Positions 33,369 to 41,735 of a stretch of DNA of 50,950 nucleotides are shown here, piece after piece. The stretch is from a bacterium (GTDB taxonomy: Bacteria > RBG-13-66-14 > B26-G2 > WVWN01). The stretch lies in contig DATKVX010000126.1 in assembly GCA_035529855.1 (NCBI GenBank), forward strand, positions 1 through 50,950. The letters run 5' to 3'. Below the pieces are notes generated by a model. The model searched no databases, was not told the origin of the DNA, and worked only from the letters and a program-made list of their open reading frames with translations. Both the position numbers and the translations under genes were made by a program. Numbering within the stretch: position 1 is the first letter of the stretch; each line of letters opens with the position of its first letter.

Positions 33369-33848
33369 TTACAAATCGTTAACGGCCATATCCCGCGCGA
33401 ACGTAACGACTTCGCCGAACGTGGGATGGTCCGGTATCTTGTAACACATTATTACGCCCACTTCGCGCTCGCCGTCCACCAGTAATTGGTCGCCGTATTC
33501 CGGCGTAGTATCGATTCTCACCGTGCCGTACTTATCCGTCGCGCGGTTTAGCAACTTGAGGCCGACGATATTTTTAAGCGGTACCGCGACTACATTGTGG
33601 TGGGGGTTAAATTGTTCGCGGATGAACCGTTCGTTGGTAATGATAAAACGGTTGCGTCTCTTGCGTTTAAAATAAATAGGGACGAGCGCGAGGATGCCGG
33701 CCAACGCGATCCACCATATTTGGACGATAATGGCGGCGGCTATGGCGAGTAGTAAAATTACTACCGACAGGAACACGGTCTTATAGATGAACGAGATGTG
33801 TTCGTAGAATATACGTTCTACTTGTTCGGATTTGCTGCCGTTTGCCAT
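33369..33848 (-). CDS. Bacterial PH-domain membrane protein
   Basis: 159 residues. Two hydrophobic segments (about 22-42 and 44-60: VFLSVVILLLAIAAAIIVQIWWIALAGILALVPIYF) are followed by a bPH2-like domain (RRNRFIITNERFIREQFNPHHNVVAVPLKNIVGLKLLNRATDKYGTVRIDTTPEYGDQLLVDGEREVGVIMCYKIPDHPTFGEVV). These small membrane proteins have no firmly known role. It has a perfect-consensus promoter; a terminator separates it from the glycan operon, which may depend on readthrough from this promoter. Confidence 0.82.
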   Translation of the reverse strand: MANGSKSEQVERIFYEHISFIYKTVFLSVVILLLAIAAAIIVQIWWIALAGILALVPIYFKRKRRNRFIITNERFIREQFNPHHNVVAVPLKNIVGLKLLNRATDKYGTVRIDTTPEYGDQLLVDGEREVGVIMCYKIPDHPTFGEVVTFARDMAVNDL

Positions 33849-33900
33849 ACGTCCTCCGGGGCACGCAGGATGGGATTATACGGGCTTCTTCCCAAAAAAC

Positions 33901-33929
33901 ATTATACACGCTACGCCTTATGTTGTCAA
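33901..33929 (-). promoter_or_regulatory. Perfect-consensus sigma70 promoter of the PH-domain gene
   Basis: Minus strand: TTGACA (33929-33924), exactly 17 nt, TATAAT (33906-33901). It is the strongest-looking promoter in the middle of the window. A second TATAAT occurs at 33880-33875 without a clear -35. Confidence 0.92.
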
Positions 33930-33946
33930 GCTAAACCTTCCACGCG

Positions 33947-34537
33947 TCATAAATATATTTCGACGTTAAGGTCGGCGCGGGCCGCGTTGCCCGATTCCCG
34001 GAGTAGGCGTCCTACCTCAGCCCGGACGTACCGGTATAGAACCTCGTTTCGATGGCGGGGGAACATTTTTTTGAGAGCCCCGCGGTCCTGCGGCGGCCTT
34101 TTTATAAAGAGGGCCGGCCTATCGAGGAAGTATCCCAAGAGGGTTTTCTCGTCGGCTTTTATCCGGGGAAAGACGTAGAGGTCGACGTATTTAGCGATGA
34201 TGATTTCTTCCGCCAGGTAACGGCGGAAGCTCGCCGCGTCGACGCTTCCGGTCGGCCGGTACGCTTTGGCGGCAAGCGCCGCGGCCCGATTCACTTCGTC
34301 GCTCGAGGCCCCCAGCGCTTTATTTTTCGCCAGCGAGAGGATTATCTTACGTTCGACCAGGCCGTCCACGGTTTCGCGGAGCTTTTCCCCCTTCGGCAAA
34401 TAACCTTCGGCGGCGATGACGTCGGCTTCGGTAATAACCTCGCCCCCTACCGACGCCAGGACCTTTCCCCGGCACGCGGTCGCCAGCGCCGCGAACACGA
34501 CCAACGCGCCGAGCGCCGTATTCCTTGCCGCTCTCAT
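33947..34537 (-). CDS. SurA-N-like exported lipoprotein (no PPIase domain)
   Basis: 196 residues from ATG 34537, which overlaps the GH10-like stop by 4 nt (ATGA). The open frame continues far upstream but only as an off-frame shadow of that gene. Signal peptide with lipobox: MRAARNTALGALVVFAALATAC. The mature part (GKVLASVGGEVITEADVIAAEGYLPKGEKLRETVDGLVERKIILSLAKNKALGASSDEVNRAAALAA) resembles the SurA/PrsA chaperone N-domain, with the usual VNGxxIT...L(I/V)xxxLxxxxA pattern. No parvulin-type PPIase domain is present, so it is truncated relative to SurA (about 430 residues). It may be a small holdase; specific role unknown. Confidence 0.72.
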   Translation of the reverse strand: MRAARNTALGALVVFAALATACRGKVLASVGGEVITEADVIAAEGYLPKGEKLRETVDGLVERKIILSLAKNKALGASSDEVNRAAALAAKAYRPTGSVDAASFRRYLAEEIIIAKYVDLYVFPRIKADEKTLLGYFLDRPALFIKRPPQDRGALKKMFPRHRNEVLYRYVRAEVGRLLRESGNAARADLNVEIYL

Positions 34538-35757
34538 TCGCCTTTGGCGCCTTCCGGGGGACGAATTCCCGCCAGCGTCGGCAATACGGCGGGCTTCCGC
34601 CAGCACGAGCCGTAGTCGAAGAGGATTATACCGTCGGCCGGCGCATCCGCGAGGCTCTCCGCGACCGCCGAGGGGTACGAAGCCTCGTGGTTGAAAGCGC
34701 CGACGCCCATATATAGACGAGCGTCGCCGCGACGCCGCTCGAGCCTGTCGGCCAACGCCGCCAGCTTGGCCGCGTCGCCCCAATACGTCATCGGGCACAT
34801 TATATCGACGAGGCCGCGGTCCAGCCAACCGAGCCAATCCTGGCCCACGTAGCGGTAGGCGTGTTCGGGGTCGGCCCAGGGGGCGGCGGAGAATTGCACT
34901 TCCGGGTCGGCCTCCTTGACCGCTCGCCCGGCCGCCGCGACGGCCCGCGTCACCTGGTCCGCGCGCCAATCCAGCCACTCCAGCGTTTGGAGGTCGAACC
35001 AACGGACGGCGAGGCCGGCGTAGCCTACGGCGGGGTTGTAAACCGCGCCGTCGAGTTTATGGTAGCCGAGCAGTACCGGGTCTTGGCGGCCGCGCTCGGC
35101 CAGGTAGCGGGTGCGACTACTCTTGCCGTACCCGAATCGATAATTCGGATACCGGATGAAGTCGAGGTGTACGCCGTCGACGTCGTATTCGCGGGCGACC
35201 TCGGCCGCCACCGCGGCGAAGTATTCGGCGAAGGCCGCCGCCGCCGGGTCGACGTACCAACCCTCAGCGTCGCCGCCGGCCATCTCGCGCTTGGTATAAC
35301 GCGTAAGGCGCCGGCTGTCCCGGCCTACCGCGATCCATTCCGGCCGGCGGTTCGCGATATGGTTCTTCATCGGCGGCATCTCGGGTCCGGGCCAAATATA
35401 ATTGACGTTCAGCCACGCGTGCACCTCGACGTCGAATAACCTCGCGCAGGTAATTGCTTCGGCAAGGGGGTCGAAATCGTCGGGTTGGCCTTCCAGTTTC
35501 CGCGACCGCGGCTCGGAAGCGGATGCGTAGTACGCGTCGCCGGCGCGGCGGACCTGGACGAAGAGCGCGTCGACGTCGTAGGCCGCGGCGGTCGCGACGA
35601 GGCGTTCGATCTCGGCGGGGTCGTATAACGACTCGGTCGTGACCCACAACGCGCGGACGTGGGGGCGCCGTTCGCCGGCGGACGCGACGGCTGTTGCTAC
35701 GATAGTTAACCAAGCCGCGATAGTCGCACGAATAACGTTCGTCGCCCGGGCGGTCAT
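34534..35757 (-). CDS. Exported GH10-like (GHL10/DUF187) glycoside hydrolase
   Basis: 407 residues. Signal peptide MTARATNVIRATIAAWLTIVATAVASAG, then RALWVTTESLYDPAEIERLVATAAAYDVDALFVQVRRAGDAYYAS, EVHAWLNVNYIWPG, AREYDVDGVHLDFIRYPNYRFGYGKSSRTRYLAERGR, EVQFSAAPWADPEHAYRYVGQDWLGWLDRGLVDIMCPMTYWGD. This is the TIM-barrel family related to GH10 and often linked to cell-wall or exopolysaccharide cleavage; the conserved D-x-DGVHLDFIRYP motif is present. Substrate unknown. No ribosome site precedes ATG 35757, but an AT-rich stretch with TATAAT (35771-35776) lies just upstream, so the transcript could be nearly leaderless. It is coupled to the SurA-N-like gene. Confidence 0.88.
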   Translation of the reverse strand: MTARATNVIRATIAAWLTIVATAVASAGERRPHVRALWVTTESLYDPAEIERLVATAAAYDVDALFVQVRRAGDAYYASASEPRSRKLEGQPDDFDPLAEAITCARLFDVEVHAWLNVNYIWPGPEMPPMKNHIANRRPEWIAVGRDSRRLTRYTKREMAGGDAEGWYVDPAAAAFAEYFAAVAAEVAREYDVDGVHLDFIRYPNYRFGYGKSSRTRYLAERGRQDPVLLGYHKLDGAVYNPAVGYAGLAVRWFDLQTLEWLDWRADQVTRAVAAAGRAVKEADPEVQFSAAPWADPEHAYRYVGQDWLGWLDRGLVDIMCPMTYWGDAAKLAALADRLERRRGDARLYMGVGAFNHEASYPSAVAESLADAPADGIILFDYGSCWRKPAVLPTLAGIRPPEGAKGE

Positions 35758-35865
35758 ATCGGAATATATTTATTATATATGACCGGCAGTTGCAAGCTTA
35801 AACGTAGGCCTCCCGTGCGGTTCGTTTTAAACGCCCGCTTTTTGCCGCGCCGAAGTAGTTTCCCC

Positions 35866-35893
35866 TTGAAACGCATCCGCATTATAGTATTAT
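35866..35893 (+). promoter_or_regulatory. Promoter of the DUF302 / ferritin-like pair
   Basis: -35 TTGAAA (35866-35871), 16-nt spacer, -10 TATTAT (35888-35893). The start site is expected near 35900, inside the palindrome at 35893-35905. Confidence 0.6.
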
Positions 35894-35905
35894 GACGTTG
35901 CGTCA
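35893..35905. promoter_or_regulatory. Palindrome TGACG-TTG-CGTCA over the transcription start (candidate operator)
   Basis: Perfect 5+5 inverted repeat with a 3-nt centre at the -10/+1 boundary of the DUF302 promoter, a classic repressor position. The regulator is unknown; the Crp/Fnr-like protein of the window would normally bind a longer TGTGA or TTGAT-type site. Confidence 0.4.
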
Positions 35906-35932
35906 GTAACCTGTTCGACGAGGGGAAGCCTT

Positions 35933-36319
35933 ATGAGTTATTATTTCAGCAAAACGTTTAACGTCTCCTTCGACGAGGCGGTGGAGAAGGTGCGCGCCGC
36001 GCTCGCGGCCGAGGGCTTCGGCGTCTTGACCGAAATCGACGTACGGGCGACTCTCAAGAAGAAGCTCGGCGTCGACTTCAGGGCGTATAAAATATTGGGC
36101 GCGTGCCATCCCGAGTCGGCGTACCGGGCGCTCCAGCTCGAGGACAAGATCGGCCTTATGTTGCCGTGCAACGTCGTCGTTCAGGAGCGCGCGCCGGGCG
36201 AGGTCGAAGTGGCGGCGGTCGACCCGGTAGCGTCGATGGCGGCGGTGGATAACGCCGCCCTGGCCGAAGTCGCCGACGGCGTACGCGCGAAGCTCGAGAG
36301 CGTAATCGATAAAATCTGA
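35933..36319 (+). CDS. DUF302-domain protein
   Basis: 128 residues, cytosolic. Seen: MSYYFSKTFNVSFDEAVEKVRAALAAEGFGVLTEIDVRATLKKKLGVDFRAYKILGACHPESAYRALQLEDKIGLMLPCNVVVQERAPGEVEVAAVDPVASM, the complete DUF302 pattern with KILGACHPxxAxxAL and LLPCNVVV. The domain is widespread, small and of unknown function; the conserved Cys of GACHP and LPCN suggest metal or redox involvement. The neighbouring ferritin-like protein (36-nt gap, own AGGAGG) suggests a joint stress role, possibly oxidative or metal stress. ATG 35933 has GAGGGGAAG upstream. Confidence 0.92.
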   Translation: MSYYFSKTFNVSFDEAVEKVRAALAAEGFGVLTEIDVRATLKKKLGVDFRAYKILGACHPESAYRALQLEDKIGLMLPCNVVVQERAPGEVEVAAVDPVASMAAVDNAALAEVADGVRAKLESVIDKI

Positions 36320-36355
36320 ACCGGAAGCGTTGAGCGTGCAAGAAGGAGGTAGGCC

Positions 36356-36658
36356 ATGCCCGAGTTCGGCAATCCTTTCGCGGGCCTGAAGCACGACCGT
36401 AAATTAACGGACGAGGAGTTGGTCCGCGCCATCCGCTTTATGGTCGCGGCGGAGTACGAGGCGGTACAGCTCTATATGCAGCTCGCCGAATCCATCGATA
36501 ACGAACTCGCCCGGGCGGTTCTCAAAGACATAGCGGACGAGGAGCGCGTCCACGCCGGCGAGTTCTTGCGGCTATTGAAGGAGTTGGCGCCGGACGAGGT
36601 GAAGTTCTACGAAGAGGGCGCCGAGGAGGTCGAAGATATAATAAAAGAGGCCGGATAA
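36356..36658 (+). CDS. Ferritin-like diiron protein (rubrerythrin/encapsulin-cargo type)
   Basis: 100 residues, two predicted helices carrying iron ligands E33 (VAAEYEAVQLY) and E63-x-x-H66 (DIADEERVHAGEF). Short proteins with this layout oligomerise to build the diiron site and oxidise ferrous iron or reduce peroxide; relatives occur as encapsulin cargo or fused to encapsulin. No encapsulin gene is in the window. An AGGAGG site lies 7 nt before ATG 36356. It is the second gene of the DUF302 operon. There is no rubredoxin-like Cys pair, so it is not full rubrerythrin. The family assignment is good; the exact role is inferred. Confidence 0.87.
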   Translation: MPEFGNPFAGLKHDRKLTDEELVRAIRFMVAAEYEAVQLYMQLAESIDNELARAVLKDIADEERVHAGEFLRLLKELAPDEVKFYEEGAEEVEDIIKEAG

Positions 36659-36737
36659 CGTCGAACGGGCGGCCCCGCGCCGGCGTCGTCAATACGTCGT
36701 TTAGGGGAATTAAATATGCCTTATTAAGTTATGTATA

Positions 36738-36766
36738 TTGACAACGGTCGGGTAAAGTGTTAGAAT
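36738..36766 (+). promoter_or_regulatory. Promoter of the subtilisin gene
   Basis: -35 TTGACA (36738-36743), 17-nt spacer, -10 TAGAAT (36761-36766). The stretch between the ferritin-like stop (36658) and this promoter shows no gene or clear terminator. Confidence 0.82.
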
Positions 36767-36994
36767 TAAAGTAATCCGCCGGCGGGAATTTACTAGAGCG
36801 TCGTGCTTAAGCGTTGTTGGAAGTGCTCGAAGTAAAAGCGCTTAGGCGTGCGGGGGGCGATTCGGTCGCGGCGGTTTCTTATTGGTTTGTATTTCAAACG
36901 TTCCGGATATTTTCGGATGGGGATGCCCGGCCGCAAGTGGTCGGGTCCCGGAAGACGCCCGAAACCTGGGTTAATAAAAAGGAGTTCAAAAAGT
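36767..36994 (+). promoter_or_regulatory. Long structured 5' leader of the subtilisin gene
   Basis: About 220 nt lie between the predicted start site and ATG 36995. The leader can form a 9-bp stem GCTTAAGCG (36805-36813) with CGCTTAGGC (36839-36847) and a stem CCCGGCC (36926-36932) with GGTCGGG (36939-36945). No known riboswitch class is recognised, and no convincing gene is seen. The AAGGAG ribosome site ends the leader. Confidence 0.45.
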
Positions 36995-39031
36995 ATGAGA
37001 ACGATTTTGTTGAAATGGGGCGCCGTAGCGGCGTATTTGGCGCTGGCCGCCGTCGCGAGCGCCGCGGCCGAGATATCGCCTGCGTTGGTACGGCATCTGG
37101 CGACGGCCGGGGCCGACGAATTTGTACCGGTGACGTTTGCGCTCGACGGCGCCCTGGCGCCGGAAGCCCTCGAGGCTATGACGGCGGGGTTGGACAAAGA
37201 CGCGGCTCGCGAGTTGGTGCGGAGCATAGCGAAGGAACGTGCCGCGGAAAGTCAGCACGAGCTTTTGGCTGCGCTGAAGGATGCCGAGAGCCGCGGCCTG
37301 GCGCGCGACGTTAGGGCGCTCTGGGCGCCGAACGTCGTGGCCGCCGAGGTAAGGGCGTCCTACCTTACTACTTTCGCGAATTTCGAACGCGTAATCCGTA
37401 TTAACCTGGACGCCGACCACAACGTTACTTGCGCGCTCGCTTGGGGCGTCGCGAAAGTCGGCGCGGACCGCGTATGGAACGAGCTGTACGTTAAGGGCGA
37501 CGGCGTCGTCGTAGCGGTAACCGACACCGGCGTCGATTACGAGCACACGGACCTTCGCGAACGCGACTGGGTGAACGAGGGCGAAATCCCGGATAACGGC
37601 ATCGACGACGACGAGAACGGTTACATCGACGATTATCACGGGTGGAATACGTACAACGACTCGAAGGAGACGCGCGGCGGCGCGGGCGGCCACGGCAGCC
37701 ACTGCGCCGGGTCGGTGTGCGGCGACGGCTCCGCGGGTACCCAGACGGGCGTGGCGCCGGGCGCGCTCGTGATGCCGGTGCAGGTTTTGTCCAACTCCGG
37801 GTCCGGCAACGAGTCGGCCGTGTGGGAGGGTATGCAATACGCCTTCGAAAACGGCGCCGACGTGACCAGCATGTCGCTCGGGTGGACTAAGACCATGGGC
37901 CCCGATTGGGCGAAGTGGCGCCAGACGTGCGAAACCCTCATCGCCGGCGGTATGGTGTATTCGATCGCCGCGGGTAACGAAAGGCGATACTCGTCGCTGC
38001 CGGCGCCTTATAATATTCGTACGCCCGGGACCGTACCCGCCGTTATAACCGTCGGCGCGACGACCCAAAGCGACGTCTACGCATCTTTCTCGTCGTACGG
38101 GCCGGTCACCTGGCAGGACGTACCGCCCTGGAGCGACTACCCGTACCCGCCGGGGCTTACGAAGCCCGACGTATGCGCCCCCGGTTACCAAATTACGTCG
38201 GTGCGCGGCATAACCGGCGGGTATAGCGTCATGAGCGGTACGTCGATGGCGGCGCCGCACGTAGCCGGCTTCGCGGCGCTTACCCTGCAAGTGGACCCCA
38301 AACTCACCAACGCCGAAGTACGGAATTGGATGGAGGATTACGCGCTGGACCTCGGCACGCCGGGCAAAGACAACGACTACGGCTCGGGCCGCATTAGTTG
38401 CTACGAAACGGTCTTGGCGATGCAGGCCACGCCGGTTACTATAAAGTCGTTCGCCGCGGAAGCCATGCGGGAAGGTATACGCGCACGGTGGGCGACGTCT
38501 TCCGAGAAGATGCTGGCCGGGTTCAACCTCTATCGCCGGGCCGTGTCCGAAGGCGGAGGGCTCTCGGCTCGAGCCGATGCGGCGCTCTCGTACGAGAAAT
38601 TGAACGACGACCTCATCAAGGGTAGAAGCCCGTACGTCTACGACGACGGCGACGTCGAAGCCGGCGCGCGGTACGAGTACTTGCTCGAAGTCGTCGACGT
38701 TGTAGGTCGCGCGTACGCCCACGGGCCTATCCAGGTACGCGCCGGCGGCAAGGCGCTACCCGTAACTTATTGGCTGGCGCAAAGCAGGCCCAACCCGGCT
38801 CGCGAGCGCGCGGTCGTCGGATTCGGCCTGGCCGAGGGGTTCGCCGGGCGGACCGTAATCGAAGTGTACGACTTGAGCGGCCGCCGGGTACGGACGCCGG
38901 TGGACAGCAACTACCAAGCGGGCGTGTACGAAGTCGCGATAGAAACCGCTTCCTTAGTGCCGGGCGTTTATATATACCGTATGTCCGCCGGGCCCTTCCG
39001 CGCGGCGAAGCGGATGGTCGTGATTCGGTAG
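36995..39031 (+). CDS. Secreted subtilisin-like (S8) serine protease with C-terminal sorting domain
   Basis: 678 residues from ATG 36995 (AAGGAG 10 nt upstream; the open frame extends 49 codons upstream without a site). Signal peptide MRTILLKWGAVAAYLALAAVASAAA, then a propeptide-like region to about 145. The S8 triad is complete: D177 (VVVAVTDTGVDYEHTDL), H233 (GGHGSHCAGSVCG) and S417 (GTSMAAPHVAGFAAL). After the catalytic domain come an Fn3-like module (FAAEAMREGIRARWATSSEKMLAGFNLYRRAV) and a type A sorting tail (LAQSRPNPARERAVVGFGL...IEVYDLSGRRV...VPGVYIYRMSAG...AKRMVVIR). Predicted to leave the cell by type IX secretion and act at or outside the surface. It shares its C-terminal 190 residues with the M1 aminopeptidase at 17508-19724. 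Confidence 0.95.
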   Translation: MRTILLKWGAVAAYLALAAVASAAAEISPALVRHLATAGADEFVPVTFALDGALAPEALEAMTAGLDKDAARELVRSIAKERAAESQHELLAALKDAESRGLARDVRALWAPNVVAAEVRASYLTTFANFERVIRINLDADHNVTCALAWGVAKVGADRVWNELYVKGDGVVVAVTDTGVDYEHTDLRERDWVNEGEIPDNGIDDDENGYIDDYHGWNTYNDSKETRGGAGGHGSHCAGSVCGDGSAGTQTGVAPGALVMPVQVLSNSGSGNESAVWEGMQYAFENGADVTSMSLGWTKTMGPDWAKWRQTCETLIAGGMVYSIAAGNERRYSSLPAPYNIRTPGTVPAVITVGATTQSDVYASFSSYGPVTWQDVPPWSDYPYPPGLTKPDVCAPGYQITSVRGITGGYSVMSGTSMAAPHVAGFAALTLQVDPKLTNAEVRNWMEDYALDLGTPGKDNDYGSGRISCYETVLAMQATPVTIKSFAAEAMREGIRARWATSSEKMLAGFNLYRRAVSEGGGLSARADAALSYEKLNDDLIKGRSPYVYDDGDVEAGARYEYLLEVVDVVGRAYAHGPIQVRAGGKALPVTYWLAQSRPNPARERAVVGFGLAEGFAGRTVIEVYDLSGRRVRTPVDSNYQAGVYEVAIETASLVPGVYIYRMSAGPFRAAKRMVVIR

Positions 39032-39104
39032 CGGTAAGCCCGGGTTCGGCGTTTAACCTGATTTGGATTTCGCCGGGATCGGTTGACGATGTCCGTAAAA
39101 AACG

Positions 39105-39126
39105 TACCGGCCCTTACGGGCCGGTA
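39105..39126. terminator. 9-bp palindromic hairpin before htrA (terminator or operator)
   Basis: Stem TACCGGCCC/GGGCCGGTA with a 4-nt TTAC loop, after AAAAAA and before TGTTATAATG. On the minus strand it is followed by a T6 run. It could end the subtilisin transcript on the plus strand, or serve as a protein site just upstream of the htrA -10. Confidence 0.55.
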
Positions 39127-39135
39127 TGTTATAAT
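39127..39135 (+). promoter_or_regulatory. Extended -10 promoter of htrA
   Basis: TG-T-TATAAT (39127-39135) immediately downstream of the palindrome; no -35 hexamer is recognisable because the hairpin occupies that place. The start site would be near 39142, with a GGAGG site in the short leader. Confidence 0.6.
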
Positions 39136-39170
39136 GTTCCGGCATCACGTTTTCAACGTGGAGGTTACAT

Positions 39171-40646
39171 ATGAGCTTCAACTTAAAAACCAAAGGCGTC
39201 CTCATAGCGGTGGCGGCCTCGTGTTTCGTAGCGGGCGCGGTCGTTACCGGGATATTGGATTTGACGCCCTACGGAGCGGCCGAGTCGCAACCCTCGGCGG
39301 ACCTCGAGGCGTTGCGGCGCATCGGCCAGGGCTTCTCCCAAGTCGTCAAGGAAGTCTCCCCGGCGGTAGTAAACGTCAGGGTCTCTAAAGAGGTTAAGGT
39401 GAAGCACCCGCCGTTGGGTGAATCCCCCTTCGATTTCTTCGGCGAGAGCCCCTTCGGTAAATTTTTCGAGTGGCCCGAGGGAGAAGATTTCCTGCAACAG
39501 GGTTCCGGGTCCGGCGTGATAGTCAGCAAGGACGGTTACATCCTGACCAACAATCACGTCATAGCAGGCGCGGACGAGATTACGGTGGTGTACGGCGACG
39601 GCGATAGATACGACGCCGAAGTGGTGGGAACGGACCCCCGGACCGACCTCGCCGTCATAAAAATCGACGGCAAGGATTTACCGGCGGCGAAGTTGGGAGA
39701 TTCCGACAAGATAGAGGTCGGCGAATGGGTACTGGCCGTCGGCAACCCGTTCGAACTTCAGAACACCGTAACGGCGGGTATAATTTCCGCGCGCGGCCGT
39801 TCGAACGTGGGCTTGGCCGATTACGAGGATTTCATCCAAACCGACGCCGCCATTAACCCGGGCAACTCCGGCGGGCCGTTGGTCAACCTCGACGGCGAAG
39901 TCGTCGGCATCAACACCGCCATCGCGACGCGCACCGGCGGGAATATGGGCATCGGATTCGCGATTCCCATAAATATGGCCAAGCAAATTATGGCCCAGCT
40001 TATTAAGACGGGGAAGGTTACCCGCGGATGGCTCGGCGTCTATATTCAACCCGTTACCCCCGAACTTGAAAACCAGTTTAAGCTTAAGTCCACCGACGGC
40101 GCTCTCGTCGCGGACGTTACGGGCGGCGGCCCCGCCGAAAAGGCCGGCCTGAAGCGCGGCGACGTCATCGTCGAATACCAGCGTGAGAAGATAGAGGATA
40201 CCAACCATTTGCGCAACCTCGTCGCCGCGACCGATGTCGGCGCTGTGGCCGATGTCAAGGTAATCCGCGAAGGCCGGGAAAAAACGCTGAAGGTTAAAAT
40301 CGGCGAGCTGCCGGAAGAAGAAGCGGTAATAGGGCGTCAATTCGGCGAAGGCTCGGAACGCGACGTGGGTTTTAGCGTGAGCAATCTGACGCCCTCCGTG
40401 AGGAAACAACTGGGTCTGCCGGAAACCCAGGAGGGCGTCGTCGTCCGCGACGTTAAGAAGACGAGCGACGCTTTCCAAAAAGGGCTCCGCGAGGGCGACG
40501 TCGTTGTAGAGGTTAACCGGGCCCGGGTCTCAAGCGTGGGCGACTTCAACGGCGTCATCTCGCGGGTTGGGGCCGGCGACGAAGTCCTCCTCCTGGTTAT
40601 AACCGAGGGCCATACGAGGTACGTAACTTTCGAGATGGAAAAATAA
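39171..40646 (+). CDS. HtrA/DegP-type periplasmic serine protease-chaperone
   Basis: 491 residues. An N-terminal signal anchor ([21 protein letters not shown]) is followed by a trypsin-like domain with triad H129 ([13 protein letters not shown]), D159 ([11 protein letters not shown]) and S233 ([24 protein letters not shown]), then two PDZ domains (about 285-375: [20 protein letters not shown]...[18 protein letters not shown]; about 390-485: [51 protein letters not shown]). It degrades or refolds damaged envelope proteins. GGAGG precedes ATG 39171. It is the first gene of the htrA-dnaJ-TPR string. Confidence 0.97.
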   Translation: MSFNLKTKGVLIAVAASCFVAGAVVTGILDLTPYGAAESQPSADLEALRRIGQGFSQVVKEVSPAVVNVRVSKEVKVKHPPLGESPFDFFGESPFGKFFEWPEGEDFLQQGSGSGVIVSKDGYILTNNHVIAGADEITVVYGDGDRYDAEVVGTDPRTDLAVIKIDGKDLPAAKLGDSDKIEVGEWVLAVGNPFELQNTVTAGIISARGRSNVGLADYEDFIQTDAAINPGNSGGPLVNLDGEVVGINTAIATRTGGNMGIGFAIPINMAKQIMAQLIKTGKVTRGWLGVYIQPVTPELENQFKLKSTDGALVADVTGGGPAEKAGLKRGDVIVEYQREKIEDTNHLRNLVAATDVGAVADVKVIREGREKTLKVKIGELPEEEAVIGRQFGEGSERDVGFSVSNLTPSVRKQLGLPETQEGVVVRDVKKTSDAFQKGLREGDVVVEVNRARVSSVGDFNGVISRVGAGDEVLLLVITEGHTRYVTFEMEK

Positions 40647-40652
40647 TACATT

Positions 40653-41735
40653 ATGGCCTCGAGGATAACTCGCGACTACTACGAGGTCCTGGGCGTACCC
40701 CGCGACGCCCCGCTCGAGGAGATCAAGAGGGCTTACCGTCGCCTCGCGTTGCAATACCATCCCGACCGCAACCCGTCGCCCGAAGCGACGGAGAAATTCA
40801 AAGAGGCTTCGGAAGCCTTCGAAGTCCTGGCCGACCGCGACAAGCGGCGCACCTACGACGCGTACGGACACGAAGGGCTGCAAGGCCGCGGTTACGGCGG
40901 CATCGCCGATATCGACGACGTCTTCGAGCGCTTTTTCTCCGCCGGCGGCCTTTTCGGCGACTTGTTGTCGGATTTGTTCGGGGCCCGGCCTACGCGCCGC
41001 CGCCGGAGGCCCAGGCGGGGTTCCGACCTCTTGACTAGCGTCACGCTCGAGTTCGAGGAGGCCGCTCGCGGCGCCGTTCGCGAGGTCGAAGTCGAGCGAC
41101 TGCGTACGTGCGGCGGCTGCGACGGCACGGGCGGCGTCGGCGGCAAACCCCCTGAACCGTGCCCGGTTTGCCACGGCGCCGGCGAGGTCGTCCAGCGGCA
41201 CGGCTTCTTCAGCGTAGGCATGCCTTGTCCTCGCTGCGGGGGCGAAGGCGAGGTAATGGGGGAGGCGTGCGAAAAGTGCGGCGGCCGGGGCGTCCGGCTC
41301 GAGCGCCGCGCGATTAAAGTCGACGTCCCCGCGGGCGTAGACGACGGCATGCGCGTACGCCTTGTGGGCGAGGGTGAGAGCGGCCGCTACAGCGGCCCCC
41401 CCGGGGACTTGTACGTAGAGGTGCGCGTCAAACCCCATAAAATATTTAAACGCGACCGCGACGATGTTCTGTACGAACTCGAGATAACGCCGCCGCGCGC
41501 GGCCTTGGGCGGCGACGTGGTCGTGCCGACGCTCGCCGGCGAGGAGAAGGTTAAAGTGCGGGCCGGCAGCCGGGACGGCGACGCTATAAGGATAAAGGGG
41601 GCCGGCGTCCCGCGCCCGGGCACGAAAACGGTGGGCGACCAGGTGGTAACGTTGCGGGTAGTTGTCCCCAAGAAACTTAAGAAAAAGGCGAAGAGCCTTT
41701 ACGAAGAGCTCCTGGCTTTGGAAGGCGAGGAATAG
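40653..41735 (+). CDS. dnaJ: DnaJ (Hsp40) co-chaperone
   Basis: 360 residues. Stimulates DnaK ATPase and presents unfolded clients. J domain at 6-75 with the HPD motif ([47 protein letters not shown]), a Gly/Phe-rich linker, then a zinc region with four CxxCxGxG modules ([32 protein letters not shown]) and the C-terminal substrate domains ([22 protein letters not shown]...[45 protein letters not shown]). Type I DnaJ, typical length. It starts 6 nt after htrA and shares one base with the start of the next gene. No dnaK or grpE is present. Confidence 0.97.
   Translation: MASRITRDYYEVLGVPRDAPLEEIKRAYRRLALQYHPDRNPSPEATEKFKEASEAFEVLADRDKRRTYDAYGHEGLQGRGYGGIADIDDVFERFFSAGGLFGDLLSDLFGARPTRRRRRPRRGSDLLTSVTLEFEEAARGAVREVEVERLRTCGGCDGTGGVGGKPPEPCPVCHGAGEVVQRHGFFSVGMPCPRCGGEGEVMGEACEKCGGRGVRLERRAIKVDVPAGVDDGMRVRLVGEGESGRYSGPPGDLYVEVRVKPHKIFKRDRDDVLYELEITPPRAALGGDVVVPTLAGEEKVKVRAGSRDGDAIRIKGAGVPRPGTKTVGDQVVTLRVVVPKKLKKKAKSLYEELLALEGEE

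Noticed and set aside
34538-35002. N-terminal extension of the SurA-like ORF
   Set aside because: This part is the off-frame shadow of the GH10-like gene; the ATGA overlap at 34537-34534 and lipoprotein signal fix the real start.
36767-36994. c-di-GMP (GEMM) or other known riboswitch
   Set aside because: The conserved core of GEMM and of other common riboswitch classes could not be matched by eye.
36986-38722. 578-residue open frame antisense to the subtilisin gene
   Set aside because: Shadow; the plus frame has a signal peptide, catalytic triad and sorting domain.
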